Part shown: one piece after another, positions 22,881 through 34,681 of the stretch
Position numbering within the stretch: the stretch's first letter is position 1
Layout of the letters: every line of letters starts with the position of its first letter
Origin: Mya arenaria
Lineage: Eukaryota; Mollusca; Bivalvia; Myida; Myidae
Direction of reading: 5' to 3'
Length of the DNA: 64,000 bases
Assembly (NCBI RefSeq): GCF_026914265.1
Contig: NC_069124.1
Coordinates: forward strand, 85,460,915-85,524,914
Position numbers and translations under genes: made by a program
The notes under the pieces: model-generated
The model's database searches: none
Seen by the model: only the letters and a program-made list of their open reading frames with translations
What the model was told of the DNA's origin: nothing

Positions 22881-23585
22881 TTAGTGTGTTTACAAAGCGG
22901 GAAAGCACTGAAATGTGATTTGTTTGGTACACTTCCTTTAAAATCAACATTTTGTGGACATTTGGATTATTCACGGTAATGACCTTGATACGTTGCATAG
23001 TTAGTCACTGGGATGACACATAAATAACTAGAGAGTCATAGCCAAGCCTGGTATTATACATAAACCATTGTGGCAATAGAGCAAATTGTCCTTAAAAAAG
23101 AGCACTTTTTATAAGATTAAAAAATATGTCACATTTTATGTAGGTATACCATGTGCGATCGATTTATGTGACATTTGATGATAATTGTGACATATTCGAT
23201 AGGATTGACATATAAGGGTCTTAAATCCTTCATAGTGCATTTTTGTAGAGATACAATTAATAGCTTATGCTATAAAACTAAAACATGAAGGGCGATTTTT
23301 GGTCTAGACAGTTTCTAGTAATTGATAATTCTGTAACAATAGAGCCACTTTACACAAATACACACTACTCCTGGTTTATTTGAGGAAATAAGCCATTTAT
23401 TACAAAGGGACCTATACAAATCTTGTGGTATCATTGCGGATAATACTAGTAATGTACTTTCTCCTTTCATTAGTATTTAAATGTTAAAATCAGCATGTGC
23501 ATATATTCCTTGTTAGCTACTTATTTATGGGGCAACTTCAGGCAATATCATCCCATTATGAAAAAAAGGATTTCAAATGCAATAA
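22881..23585. other. Intergenic, nothing recognised
   Basis: AT-rich sequence with no coding or repeat signature that I could support. Confidence 0.3.
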
Positions 23586-24056
23586 ATGTTAAAGATATTT
23601 TTTCGAGTGGCACTCGCGTTTAAAATCAATACATACACATGTATAACAAACACAAATTTTGAGTTATAAACCTTTACCTACTTACTAAATAGTGCATTCA
23701 TGGAAGATATTTATTACTGATAACAAGATTATAACCACCGTGTATTTAATAGCTGTAAACGCACAAATATCAAATGACTGGTGCAGTGCTAAAAGATTTA
23801 CAGTGATCAACTTTCGTCTCATAAGGGAGAAAAAAACGGGTTTTCCACCTTTCTCATTTGAACAGAGTTTTGTAAATCCAAGCCTAAAATAATTTTCAAT
23901 AGCGTAACATTTTAAAATAATAACTACCATAATGTAACTCTAAATTAAACACAATGTCTTTTATAAGAACCATTGTTTTCGATATTCGTTCATCATTTTC
24001 GGTAAATTAAAACAATTGTATTAATTAATACATTTTGGAGTAAGAATGCATCTTTA
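23586..24056. mobile_element. MITE family A, copy 2
   Basis: It is collinear with the copies at 7.07 and 30.59 kb: AATACATACACATGTATAACAA, ACAAATTTTGAGT, ATAAGAACCATTGTTTTCGA, and a GGAGTAAGAATGCATCTTTAA end. It carries about 80 bp more than copy 3 in the middle. Confidence 0.65.
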
Positions 24057-24164
24057 AAAAAAATCTCTTTCAATGAGTACCATACTCCAAAAGAATTGTG
24101 ATTGACGGTCGTGTGAAGTTAGCAAAACATGCGACATTGGTCATTGGTGATTTAAATAAGAATT

Positions 24165-25005
24165 TCGCGCTGGCAAGAATTTGGAGAGTTCAACGACATT
24201 GAACATTAAAAAAAAACGAATGTCGTGCTGTTACGACATTTTACATCAAAAACTTGAGAGTCGTGCTGGCAGGACATTGAACATTAAAAAAATGAATGTC
24301 GTGCTGTTACGACATTTTACATCAAAAACTTGAGAGTCGTGCTGGCACGACATTGAACATTAAAAAAAATGAATGTCGTGCTGTTACGACATTTTACATT
24401 AAAAACTTGAGAGTCGTGCTGGCAGGACATTGAACATTAAAAAAATGAATGTCGTGCTGTTACGACATTTTACATTAAAAACTTGAGAGTCGTGCTGGCA
24501 GGACATTGAACATTAAAAAAACGAATGTCGTGCTGTTACGACATTTTACATTAAAAACTTGAGAGTCGTGCTGGCAGGACATTGAACATTAACAAATTAG
24601 TGTCATGCTATGACGACATTTGATATTCAAACACGACATTAGAAATTCCAAAAGTGAATGTCGTACTGTCAGGTCATTGGGCATTCAAAACATGAATATC
24701 ATGCTGGCAGGACCTTGGACATTCAAAAACTTAATCTGCTAGCACGACATAGATCATTCAAAAATTTGAAGTTCGTGCTGTCACGACATTGGACATTCAA
24801 ATCATGAATGTCGTGCTTTAAGGACATTGGTCATTCGAATTATGAATTTTGTGCTGTCAAGACATTTCATGATTCACTCATCGGGCTGGAACGACATTGA
24901 TTTTAGACATTCAATTATGAATTGCGTGCTGTCACGACAATGGACATGAATATCGTGCTGTCACGACATTGGACATTCAACACATAAATGTCGTGCCGTC
25001 GTTCC
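24165..25005. repeat. 38-bp satellite of stem-loop units with a 76-bp higher-order core
   Basis: From about 24218 to 24600 the repeat period is 76-77 bp (GAATGTCGTGCTG starts at 24218, 24294, 24371, 24447 and 24523). Each 76-mer is made of two related halves. One half contains AATGTCGT...ACGACATT, an 8-bp inverted repeat around GCTGTT. The other contains GTCGTGCTGGCA(C/G)GACATT, again self-complementary. From 24600 to 25005 the units decay to single ~38-bp versions such as GTCGTGCTGTCACGACATTG. No open frame is kept. Confidence 0.85.
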
Positions 25006-26188
25006 CCGTAAAATATCCAGAAAAAATCGGTTAAACCCGTAAGATCATGGATTGTATTGCAGATGCAAAGCTCATTTGGCGTAAGATATCAATCCAAAAT
25101 GTTTAAATGAAATAATGTATTTCATTTTATCCGATATCTTATTCATTCATCAATATTATTATAACAGTTTATTATGTTTAAAATAGCCTTGAATTATCTG
25201 ACATTTTTTGTTGAAATTGTTAGTATGTACACAAAATAAATGGTATTTAACCTATAACATTACTTATTGCATATTATACACTTTTACAATTATAATCAAA
25301 TTCAAAGTGCTCAAGGCGTTGACAGGCTTTCGGCCTGCTACTATTTGTGAGAAAGTCATATTATGCCGAATGGAACGGAAAGTGTGTGGAGATTTCTCAG
25401 TTTGTCTGAGTAAATTCAAGTCTAGAGTCTTGAGCAAGTTGCATATGCATAATTTTAATCCACTTCTATGGATCTGTTCATTTTGTCCACGAGTGGCATA
25501 GGTTGGGGGCAATATTAAGATACATTAATACATACATATAGGGAATAAATAATATGTAGGTGTTTTGACCCAGAGAAAGTTTGCGCGAGGATCGTGTAAT
25601 TGTAGAAAAAGACCGTAACGATAAACTTTATTAACTTGTTCTACGCATTTTGTTGGATACATTTGGTTCAGCGATCCGTATATCATAAATTATTTTATCA
25701 TAATACATATTTATTTACAGTTTATGCACGTATAGCTATAAATCATTTTATTAGTATACTAGTATCACTGTGTGGGAACGGACACCGGATATAGCTAAAA
25801 ATGATAAGTAAACAGACACTTATGCAGTTGTTTTTCTTTACCAGAGGTAAGACCTTGCTGTGTTATCGCATATCTACCGTATCCACAAATGAAGCAAGTG
25901 TTTGAACTAATACCTGAATGCTAAATTTGGCCTATGGTATACTTTAAAGTGCTTACGATTTAGCAGACCTCGTAAAATGTTTTTTTTTTTTTGTTTTTTC
26001 AAATCTGAGATGATCACCTCAAAACTTACAGAATTTCGACAAGTATTGTTATATTTAGGAAATATCGAATCAATAAAAAATCTGAATCGAAGGATTTCAC
26101 AAGCATGAGCTCAACTATTTTTATTGTAAGAAATGGCAATGTAACTTTTAAACTGTTAAAGATATACCCTTAGAAATGTTCACAGTAC
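25006..26188. other. Intergenic, nothing recognised
   Basis: The open frames near 25.2-25.5 kb on both strands show no family signature. A T-rich run (12 T, GTTTTTTC) lies at about 25980. Confidence 0.3.
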
Positions 26189-27014
26189 TGTACTGGGGAT
26201 AGCCATATTATGTACTGGGGATAGTATCAAAGTTGAGAAATGTGTGTCCTGGTGATAACATGTAAAATGGGACAAGAATTGATAGTATCATTGTTAATAT
26301 ACAATAAACATGTGTATGTCTATTTCTAACTTTCAAATAATCTGCAAAAAGTGAGACTTCAATTTGATAAGAAATTATTGAGCAAACTTTAGTTAACAAT
26401 GAGTTTGATCCATGCTCTCCTAAATGAACGTATATATTATGCAAGCTGTGTAAATAACAGGGTTGGTCACAATACTTTCTTTCTCACTTGAGTAAACGAG
26501 CAGAGACCATTTTTCTGTTCTAAGTAATACCAACATCGACCCAAGCTTAGAAAAAAGCGTTACGTGTTCCAAATTTGATCACAATATCTCATTCCCTACT
26601 GGTGACTTTCTGTGTGCAAAAACGTACCTACTTGATTTACAAAGCAATACTATATATAATATGAATAGCAAACACCACATACATTCTACGGCCATATGTT
26701 TTGTGTTACTCAATAAATCAGATAACCGGCGTATTTCAAATATTTAGATATTGATGCTTGTGAAAAACACATCATGATTAACTAATATGTATGAATACAA
26801 CAGTTTCAAGTGCATACAGATACAGATAAACAACAACATGTTTTGGCTCTCATCCCTCGATATGGACAACATTAAACAATTTCCCTCGAGCTCGCGTATA
26901 GGTTAATAGCCGTAATCATTATCACAGTCTCTTTATTCTAAATACATAAGTACTATCCCCAGTCCACTTAATAGCTATCCCATGTGTAGTTATTTATCTA
27001 TCTATCCCCAGTAC
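26189..27014. mobile_element. Possible MITE bounded by inverted GTACTGGGGATAG repeats
   Basis: GTACTGGGGATAG occurs at about 26190 and 26212. Its inverse CTATCCCCAGTAC occurs at 27002-27014, with a near copy at about 26954. Paired repeats at both ends of ~825 bp suggest doubled terminal inverted repeats. There is no transposase and target duplications were not established. Confidence 0.4.
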
Positions 27015-27478
27015 ACTACCAATGCAACAAAAGGTATGAATATCTCCGTAACAACAAAATATATCATATTGATATTCTACACATAACTAGATTATGTAAT
27101 TACAATGAAATCGCTCGATTCAGTTTTTATTCTTATTTTCAATTTGTTGATTGATGTTTGAAATTGTACCACATAAATGAACATTTGTGAGCGATCATGC
27201 AACTTTCGGCGAGAATTGGGCTATTATACTAAAGAGGAGACACATTTCCATCATAGTCGTATATTGCACAGTATCAAGTAATTCAAAACTCTTCGATTTT
27301 GTTAAATACATCACCATAAAATACAAAAAAAAATGATAGAAAACTGTCCAAGTGTCAAAATCAAACGCTTATAGATTTATCACTTTTTGAGCTATATCCG
27401 GTTATAGTATTGGTTAGGTATATAGGTTATACACACAATGAGTATTTTATCATGCATTTTCACAAAAGGAATTCACTC

Positions 27479-27780
27479 AAACAGTGTGTTTTTGAAAAGC
27501 TGTTTTCTGTTATACACAAAAAGAGCCCGGGCGTGAAGCGCGTCAGGGTGCGTACTTCCAGTGCGTCCAAGTTTAGCTTGGTAATGCTAGGGATCGACTC
27601 CGTTTCCGGCTCCGCCGCCATCCGGAAGTTACCCAAGACCCTCACTTACCTACCTTTTTTCTTGTACAGATATAATGTGTCTTTAAAGATGGAGAGATCA
27701 TGCACTTACCAAAACATGAATGCCCAGCACGTGGCGCTACAAGGGCACGGCACTGCGTGCATCAGCCAGCCTGCTTCATA
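27479..27780 (+). pseudogene. Partial duplicate of the DUF229 gene
   Basis: The sequence matches the gene at 15.75-15.92 kb (VFEKLFSVIHK, SASKF, VMLGIDSVSGSAAIRKLPKT). It then jumps to the intron end and the start of exon 2 (around 16.10-16.21 kb: AQHVALQGHGTACISQP against AQQVAPRGRGAACISQP). The end of the first exon and most of the intron are deleted. A TATGT...GTCTTTAAAG tract resembling the real intron's last bases is retained, so this arose by DNA duplication, not from a spliced mRNA. Flanking exon sequence is absent and the parent's SVSRS reads SVSGS here. It is a pseudogene. Confidence 0.85.
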
Positions 27781-27914
27781 AAGTGAAGTTGGGGCTATAC
27801 AGGAATCACGTCCGTCCGGCCGTCCTTCCCGTTTTTGTCAGGTCCATATCTTTCACAATCATGATCGGATTTTAAACTTATTTGGTATAACAAGATCATA
27901 GCAAGGTCAACGCC

Positions 27915-28291
27915 CATTCTCGCTTCAAATGTCACCAGAAAACAGTTTTCACGCACCTTTCAAGAAATAATGCTTCACTCTTCTTAGAACTATTTAAAGA
28001 CCGAACAGACCATTTACATACTCTGAATCACTGCGCGAATATCCATGACAACCACGAATTATTGCATATCCGTACGCAATTATTTTCACTAAGCACAAAC
28101 GAGTTCCGGCAAAAAATACATTTTTACTTAATTTTGTTTAACTGAGGTGGGAGCATCTACCATAGCAGCTCGTGTAAGATAGGTTCATCTCGACCCTCGC
28201 GCATGGTGTTTTGCGGAAACTCCGTAAACCTCGTTTCCGCAAAACACCCTACGCTCGGGTCGGATCTTACATTCTCGGCCATGGAAGATAC
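27915..28291. mobile_element. Fold-back/TIR composite repeat, copy 1
   Basis: This is the inverse of the copy at 34.90-35.29 kb. It consists of an AT-rich body (AAATACATTTTTACTTAATT and GAATATCCATGACAACCACG among the shared blocks), then CTGAGGTGGGAG (28142-28153), then a ~138-bp fold-back unit. The fold-back runs from CATCTACCATAG to CCATGGAAGAT. Its core hairpin is GGTGTTTTGCGGAAAC (28205-28220) against GTTTCCGCAAAACACC (28233-28248). Confidence 0.75.
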
Positions 28292-28905
28292 TGATAATCA
28301 CCAGAGCATAATGATGTGTCGCACGTTAGACCCGTGTCCCTTGAAACTTGAAACTTGAAAACTATCATGCACAAGACCTGTGCCCCTACCTTCTTTGTCA
28401 AGGTCACAGCAACATGCTGAACTTAGTATTTGTTGCTATATCAGCCTTACTGGTGATAGTTTATGTCCGGTTCATATCTTTGTCAAACAAGGCCAGATTT
28501 CGAATTTATTTAGCATTCCGACACTTAGACATGCAGGCGTATTAGTCACATTCTGTGATACCTTTAGTTTACTTTTATTTAATTTGCGAACAATATCATT
28601 TTCATTTTACTTGTTCATGTACATTTTCGGTTTTATTTGTATATTGTTAGGCTTCTGAAAAGTTATCTTAAGTTTATTCGTATATATCACTCTTTTGTAT
28701 AACCGTACGTTATTCGTTAAACATTTTTTTCTGTTTATCTATTTCACATGTTTTTATTTTTTATTTATTTTTCTTTGTCCTTGTCGAATGTGGTTATTAG
28801 TTATGACGTATTGATAAAATAAAACTATAATTGAATCATGTGGTCCATATTTTCTGAAAGATAAGTCAGAGATAAAGCCGTGCTACATTCTGGTCGTAGC
28901 TCAAC
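28292..28905. other. Upstream region of the beta-lactamase-like gene
   Basis: It contains a GTTTATGTCCGGTTCATATCT-type dispersed repeat relic at about 28370-28510, also seen weakly at 27.82-27.90 kb. The rest is AT-rich and presumably holds the promoter. No clear core element was recognised. Confidence 0.3.
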
Positions 28906-31900
28906 ATGGTCAAGGAAGTGCTGTTATATCTGCTCTTTATAGCTGTCAGCTCGGGAGTACGCGCCGAAGTCAGTTTCGACAAGGCCAAAACAGACAGTTT
29001 TATAAATGCAGTGAGTGGTTTTAGCTCCTTATATAGAGGCATGTTTTCGTTCGACTGGTTGTTTAGTATGACCAAACTGCATAGTAACGTTACATTAATA
29101 CTTTAGTATTCGTTCAGCTTAATCAAAGGACGATTTCAAAGACTGCGGAACACTTCATGTATGTGCCGCCAACCATGACCACCGGTAAAAGTTGTAATAC
29201 AGTCGATCAATGCGGAATTCTTTCTTTTTATTGGCACCTTCATGTTGAATATAGATTCACAGAAACGTGTATAAAACACATTTTTCGTTACGACCAGGTG
29301 TAACTCATATACTTAATAAATCTCAAGTGCCCATCTCCCGCATACAGGCCCTCGCATGCCGGAAAGGCAAAAACCCTGGACTTGCGGCGTCAGCGGTCAA
29401 GGATAATCGGGTGGTTTTCGCGGACGGGTATGGCGTGGCGGACCTCAATGACGGCCGGAAAGTCACCAATAGGACGCTTTTCGGGATTGCGTCCATGTCA
29501 AAAGCTTTCGCCTCTGCTCTGATGATCAAACTCCTCCATGAGCGGAAGTAGGTTTGCTTATTACTTAGTCATTACCTCGGCCGATGTGGTGATCTTTACG
29601 GAAATTAAACGTGTTTTAAAGGTTATTCTTTCCGAAACCAATATCTTATTATTGTATACAGATATACACAATTAAAATTGGTAAAATGTCCGCAGTATGT
29701 CGATTTACACGAAGCCGGGGTCCATCATGCCGGAAGGGTTTGCATACAACACGAGCGAGTTCACGACGTATGCGACGGTGCGCGACCTGATGACGCACTG
29801 CCTTGGCGTTCCCTCAAACCAGATGATGCGCCTCGACGACACGCTCACTCGCAAGGACGCCGCCAGGTAAGCGCCCAGTGTTTAGTCGTAACTTCAAAAA
29901 GCTGCAACATTACCGATGGATTGAGACCTTCAATGATATATCCTTATTAGGATGACAATGCTGTATTTGGACCGGTATCAATCGACACTAAATATCTTTG
30001 TTTTCCCCTGCTTAATACAGGCTCTGTTTCTGAAAAAAAAAACCCCGCAAATATCATCTTAATTATTATACATCAAAACAAAACTCGTTACTTTAAATAT
30101 CTGGGTAAAGATCATCTATTTACCAAGCTTTGCGTTCAATTTTAAGTTAGCTGAAGTTCACACATGTAAAGTATCAGGAAATTGTGAAATATGAAACATA
30201 CTTTATTTCACGAGGCAACTATGGTTGTGCTTTACTGTGTGTCATAGGTGGCAGTATTGGGCAGAGATGCTGATTTATATACATTTATTAAATATGTGCA
30301 TGCACGTTTGTTTAAAGGCGTATTCGGTACTTCGCGCCGGTGTACAAGTTCCGCATGCACTACTTATACAGCAACCTGCATTACGGGATCGTGTCGTACC
30401 TGTCCGAGCTACTCGGCGGCCAACCCTGGGAGCGGCTCATTCAACAGCACATATACGACCCGCTAGGTTAAACCACAGTAACTCTGGTCTTGTAACACAG
30501 CTATGACACCTGATTGGCGAATCTAATACAGTACTATACAGTGTATAAGCAAAACACAAACTCGCCACAGGACTTATCATTTCATTAAAACATTAAAGTG
30601 ACACTCTTATTAAAACAATACATACACATTTATGACAAACATACATTTTGAGTGATAAACCTTAAACTACTAACTAAATAATGCATTTATGGAAACTATT
30701 GATTACTGATAACACTATTGTAACCGTGTATTTTATAGCTGAAAACGCAACATTATTAAATGATTGGTGAATTCTAAAAGATTTACTCTGTTCTACTATA
30801 GTTTCATAAGGTAGAAATACCGTGTTTTATACTCATTTCTTTCAAATTAAACTCGGTATCCTTCATAAGAACCATTGTTTTCGACATTCATTCATCCTTT
30901 TTGAGATATCAAAACAATATTATTAATTGTGGTAAATCTTATCTGGGAGTAAGAGTGCATCTTTAACGTATGAAGAATATTGACATAAAAAGAAATTTCA
31001 AAATGGTTACATCACATCAAATAATAACAAAATGAAACTTGATACTGGTCCTCCAGGCATGCATGATTCGGACTTCCTGGCGACGGCGGACCGGAAGTCG
31101 AAGGACGTTTCTCAGGGTTACGCGGACGACGAGTTCACAGGGGACTTGGTACCCGTGCCGGAGGAGGTCAACAGGTGCGCCATGTCCTATTATGGATGAT
31201 AACAGGGGATCATGTGTGTTTGTGTGTGCGTGTGTGTGTGTGTGTGTGTGTGCGTGTGTGTGTGCGTGCGTGCGTGCGTGCGTGCGTGTGTGTCATATTG
31301 AACGCGTAATCGGTCATGTTATGCATCCTATAAAGATTTCAGACAAAATTAAATATAAAGCATGGTTTCGGGATAATTAAAGTAAACGTTTATTTCAAAT
31401 ATGTCATGTTGTCTTTCTAAAAGGAAATGCCATTATTTTAAAATGCTCTATTCACTGTTAATATTATAGTTTAACGATTATCTTATCCTTGGTTATCATA
31501 CAACATGATCTTAATGTCCAAAAAGCACATGTCTGCTTCAGAATTATCCTAAAAAGCATGCTGCCTGTTCAGATGTTTACAGATGATTGAGTTTCATGTC
31601 GTTATGAAGCTTTAAACAGTGTCTGCTCTACAGGCAGTGGGGCACGTACGCGGGATCAACGGGACTGATGAGTTCCTCCGCGGACATCACCAAGTGGATG
31701 CTGATGCAGCTAGGTGGCGGGCGGAGCGAGGTGGGCGTGCAGGTGCTGGCTGCGGACGACCTCAGCCTTACCCACTCCCCACAGACGGCCATCCGCTCCT
31801 CCACTGTTGAGAAGAAGTTCCACCAGCCGCTGGCGCCTTTCACAGTCAGCGAGAGCAACTATGCCTTCGGTTGGAAGACCGGCTTTTACAAAGGTAGATT

Positions 31901-33355
31901 CATACGAGTTTGGTTAATTTCATCACTGATCTTGTTTTCAAAGCGAAGCTGCTATTGACGTTAATAATATATGAATATCCTTCGAAAGTAAAGAGGGGCA
32001 GTAAGTTTCCCTTGCACGTGTTTAAGGTTACAAGATGTTGCGTCACACGGGGACAACGTTCGGTTACTCTTCGTTGATCACGTTGCTGCCTGACGTTAAC
32101 GTGGGCGTGTTTACCACGATGACGGGAGAAGACGAAAGCTACATCACCCGCACACTACTACACAGGCACGAATAAAACCATTGCAATATAAAAGAACATT
32201 TCTTTTAAAAAACCAGTAGCCCTTGAGTATCCTTTCTCCGAATGCATGACGGTGTTTTAAGAAGAATTTGAATGACAACGGCTGTGACCTTTTTACCGGT
32301 TGAACTTACAATGTGATCATCTACTGTTCAGTGGTGTTTCAAGGTCCGAGGTCTAACCGTTTTCCGAAATAATAACGTTGACTGATACCTTCACCTTGAC
32401 CCACCCAAAACAGGAGTCATCTACTGATCAAGGGCAACCATCTGGTGGAGTTTCATGGTCCTACACTAATCAATATTAAGCTATTTTGCGGACAAGACAT
32501 GGTCTACCGACAGACTGACGGACAGACAAACAGGCCGGCCATGCTTGACCGACCGACCTACAGGCATATGCAATAATGCTAACCTATATGTCATCTTCTT
32601 CGAAGGGGGTTAAAATCTGTTTCACGACATACCTACTATAATGATAAACAATATAACACTTATGTAATTGTAATGTAATTTGCAAGTCCGCGTTTCTACC
32701 ATTCCTATATGACAATGTTAGTAACGGCAACCTATCTGTTCATTCAGTCACATTCTGGACAGCCTTCTGGGTGAGGAGCCTTCAATCAACGAGACGACGG
32801 TGTGCACGTTCCCAGAGCCATGGTACGCCGCCTCCCACTCACTACGTCATCCAATCGACCAATCCCTACCACCCTCGCGCCCCCTAGACGCCTACACCGG
32901 CATCTACCACCACATAGCGTACGGCAACCTTACTGTCACAGTCAATACCACCGTCAACCAACTTCAGGTGAGAATGAATAGGTATATCCTGTGTGACAAT
33001 AGTCGATATCACAAACTGAGAAATTTACTAGCTACAGATGTACGTTTTTAACGTTTCTGGAAAACAGAATACATGCACACAAATATTTAGCAAGGCTTAA
33101 ATTAGTTTTCCTGTTCAGATGGTGTACGGTATTGGCCGATGGATCCTGTACCCAAGGAACACCCATGACTCGTTCACCGGGGAGGCGTTTGGCCTCATGT
33201 ACCGCCTCGTGGACCTCATTTCCGGCGTTCGCTTCCACGTGCACACACACTCCCCAACCACGCTTACCGTGCCGGACTTCGAGTCACGTGAGCCGCCGGT
33301 GTTCATGCGGACCGGAGACGTTCCTCCGAAGGCAGGGGTGTCCATTGTCGGATAG
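28906..33355 (+). CDS. Secreted serine beta-lactamase-like (S12/class C fold) protein, nine exons
   Basis: Exons 28906-29010, 29348-29547, 29696-29866, 30318-30466, 31057-31174, 31634-31893, 32027-32165, 32748-32967 and 33119-33355 join in frame to 532 residues. Residues 1-20 form a signal peptide ([20 protein letters not shown]). The class C/penicillin-binding-protein active site is complete: SMSK (S84, K87), YSN (176-178) and HTG (341-343). The end (about residue 400 on, [21 protein letters not shown]) resembles a DUF3471-like C-terminal domain. It is likely an extracellular esterase or peptidase-like enzyme. Mollusc relatives include the shell-matrix protein gigasin-6, but function here is inferred only. 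Exon 7 ends CACAG|GCACGA, so intron 7 must be GC-AG. Without splicing, the frame stops four codons on. All other introns are GT-AG. Confidence 0.88.
30593..30966. mobile_element. MITE family A, copy 3 (in intron 4), best-preserved ends
   Basis: The 374-bp element begins TTAAAGTGACACTCTTA and ends TAAGAGTGCATCTTTAA, imperfect terminal inverted repeats that start with TTAA. The body is collinear with the copies at 7.07 and 23.59 kb. It sits between exons 4 and 5 of the beta-lactamase-like gene. Confidence 0.75.
31210..31290. repeat. (GT)n/(GTGC)n microsatellite in intron 5
   Basis: Alternating GT with GC interruptions (GTGTGTGC, then GTGCGTGCGTGC) just after exon 5. Confidence 0.9.
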
Positions 33356-33378
33356 ATATTTGTTTAAATTATTATTTA

Positions 33379-33384
33379 AATAAA
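33379..33384 (+). promoter_or_regulatory. Poly(A) signal of the beta-lactamase-like gene
   Basis: AATAAA occurs 24 bp after the stop codon. It would imply a very short 3' UTR. Confidence 0.55.
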
Positions 33385-34681
33385 ACATACTCACATAGTA
33401 CCTTTTCTATACATTTACTTTGTTTTGTGTTGGAGTGAATGTGGCACTATAATGTGCGTTTCTTAAATACGGCATGTATTTTATGCTTGCGGTTTTGAGA
33501 TTATCGACAATAGTTTCCCTTCTCTTAAAGAACCATACTGGCATTATCATTTTAAATCGTAAGTTTGAACAGCACGATTAGCACGTCTTCTTACGTAAAT
33601 CCCCACAAAAGCAGTCGGAGAATATAGAAGTTCATTGTCCATTCATTTATCCTAATGTCTGTAGTATTTTCTGTCACTTACATCCTACAACCGTGTGAGG
33701 GTACCGTTTATAGGTCATGTATGTTTTACTCATCTAGCCATGTCTAAATCCCATGTTTGATCGTCACCGGTCAAGGTCATGGTCACAACACCAGGTCGTG
33801 AGTTTGAGACTATGAAAATGTTTTCCTGCCCGCTAGCTTCTACCATGCCTTTATTCAATTTAAAAGAGAACAATGCGGTTCAATTTTTTACTTGTTTTAT
33901 TCATAGTAATATACTTATATCATTAATACTTCCATTTTACAGCATAAACTTTAGACATCAATTCCTTTTAAAGCTAAGAACAAACTGTTACTAATATTCG
34001 GGACAGAGACTTTAATGCTAAGAATGTGTTGCAATCCATGCAATACAAAAAATACCATCCACTCCTCTAAACACGTATATACATTACACAACCACTCCCC
34101 GAAAGGGTTACTTTTCATATGCATCACATAATTCACATCGATACATTGTCTTGTTTACGAAACATCTTTCCTAATATCGAGTACCATGCAAAGGTGTTTA
34201 TTACGAATGTCGGCGGTCCGGACGCTGCCCTGCGCCGACTTAACTTTTAAACGACTAACACTAAATGCTAACGTTCTAAGTGTTCACGCGAAATGCCTTT
34301 CGTATACCTCTCTACTAGTCAGTGCGCTTGCGTGAGCTTCTAAAAAACTCCCTTTAAAAAATCAATTAATGACTTAAAGGAAATTAATTGGATGTTTTCG
34401 TTACTGAGATAAAATTTGAATCTGTCCGGCGCATGCGCCTGAGCACTAAGTATATTCATCCGAATGCATTATTTGGAAACCGGAAATTTGCCCTTGCTAC
34501 AAACAAAACATCACTGTCGCTGATACAAGTGTCGAAGCATATTTTAGCATATGTGTCTACAAATTCACTTGTTGGAGGGACACTCTGCACCACGTTCGTA
34601 AGACACACAACTACAGTTTGTATGATACCAGTTATATATTCCAACATCCGAGCAAATCCTGTACCAGGTCGGTTACCATGG
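33385..34681. other. Intergenic between convergent genes
   Basis: This is the 3' side of both the beta-lactamase-like gene (plus) and the FAM184-like gene (minus). Small open frames on both strands at 34.39-34.89 kb are shadows of the last FAM184 exon or lack any signature. Nothing else was recognised. Confidence 0.35.

Noticed and set aside
25208-25512. Frames of 97 and 82 aa on opposite strands
   Set aside because: Mutual shadows with no recognisable motif.
32166-32180. Stop after exon 7 as the natural end of the beta-lactamase-like protein
   Set aside because: Exons 8 and 9 continue the family C-terminus in the correct phase and are followed by a poly(A) signal. A GC-AG intron explains the data better, although a short isoform remains possible.
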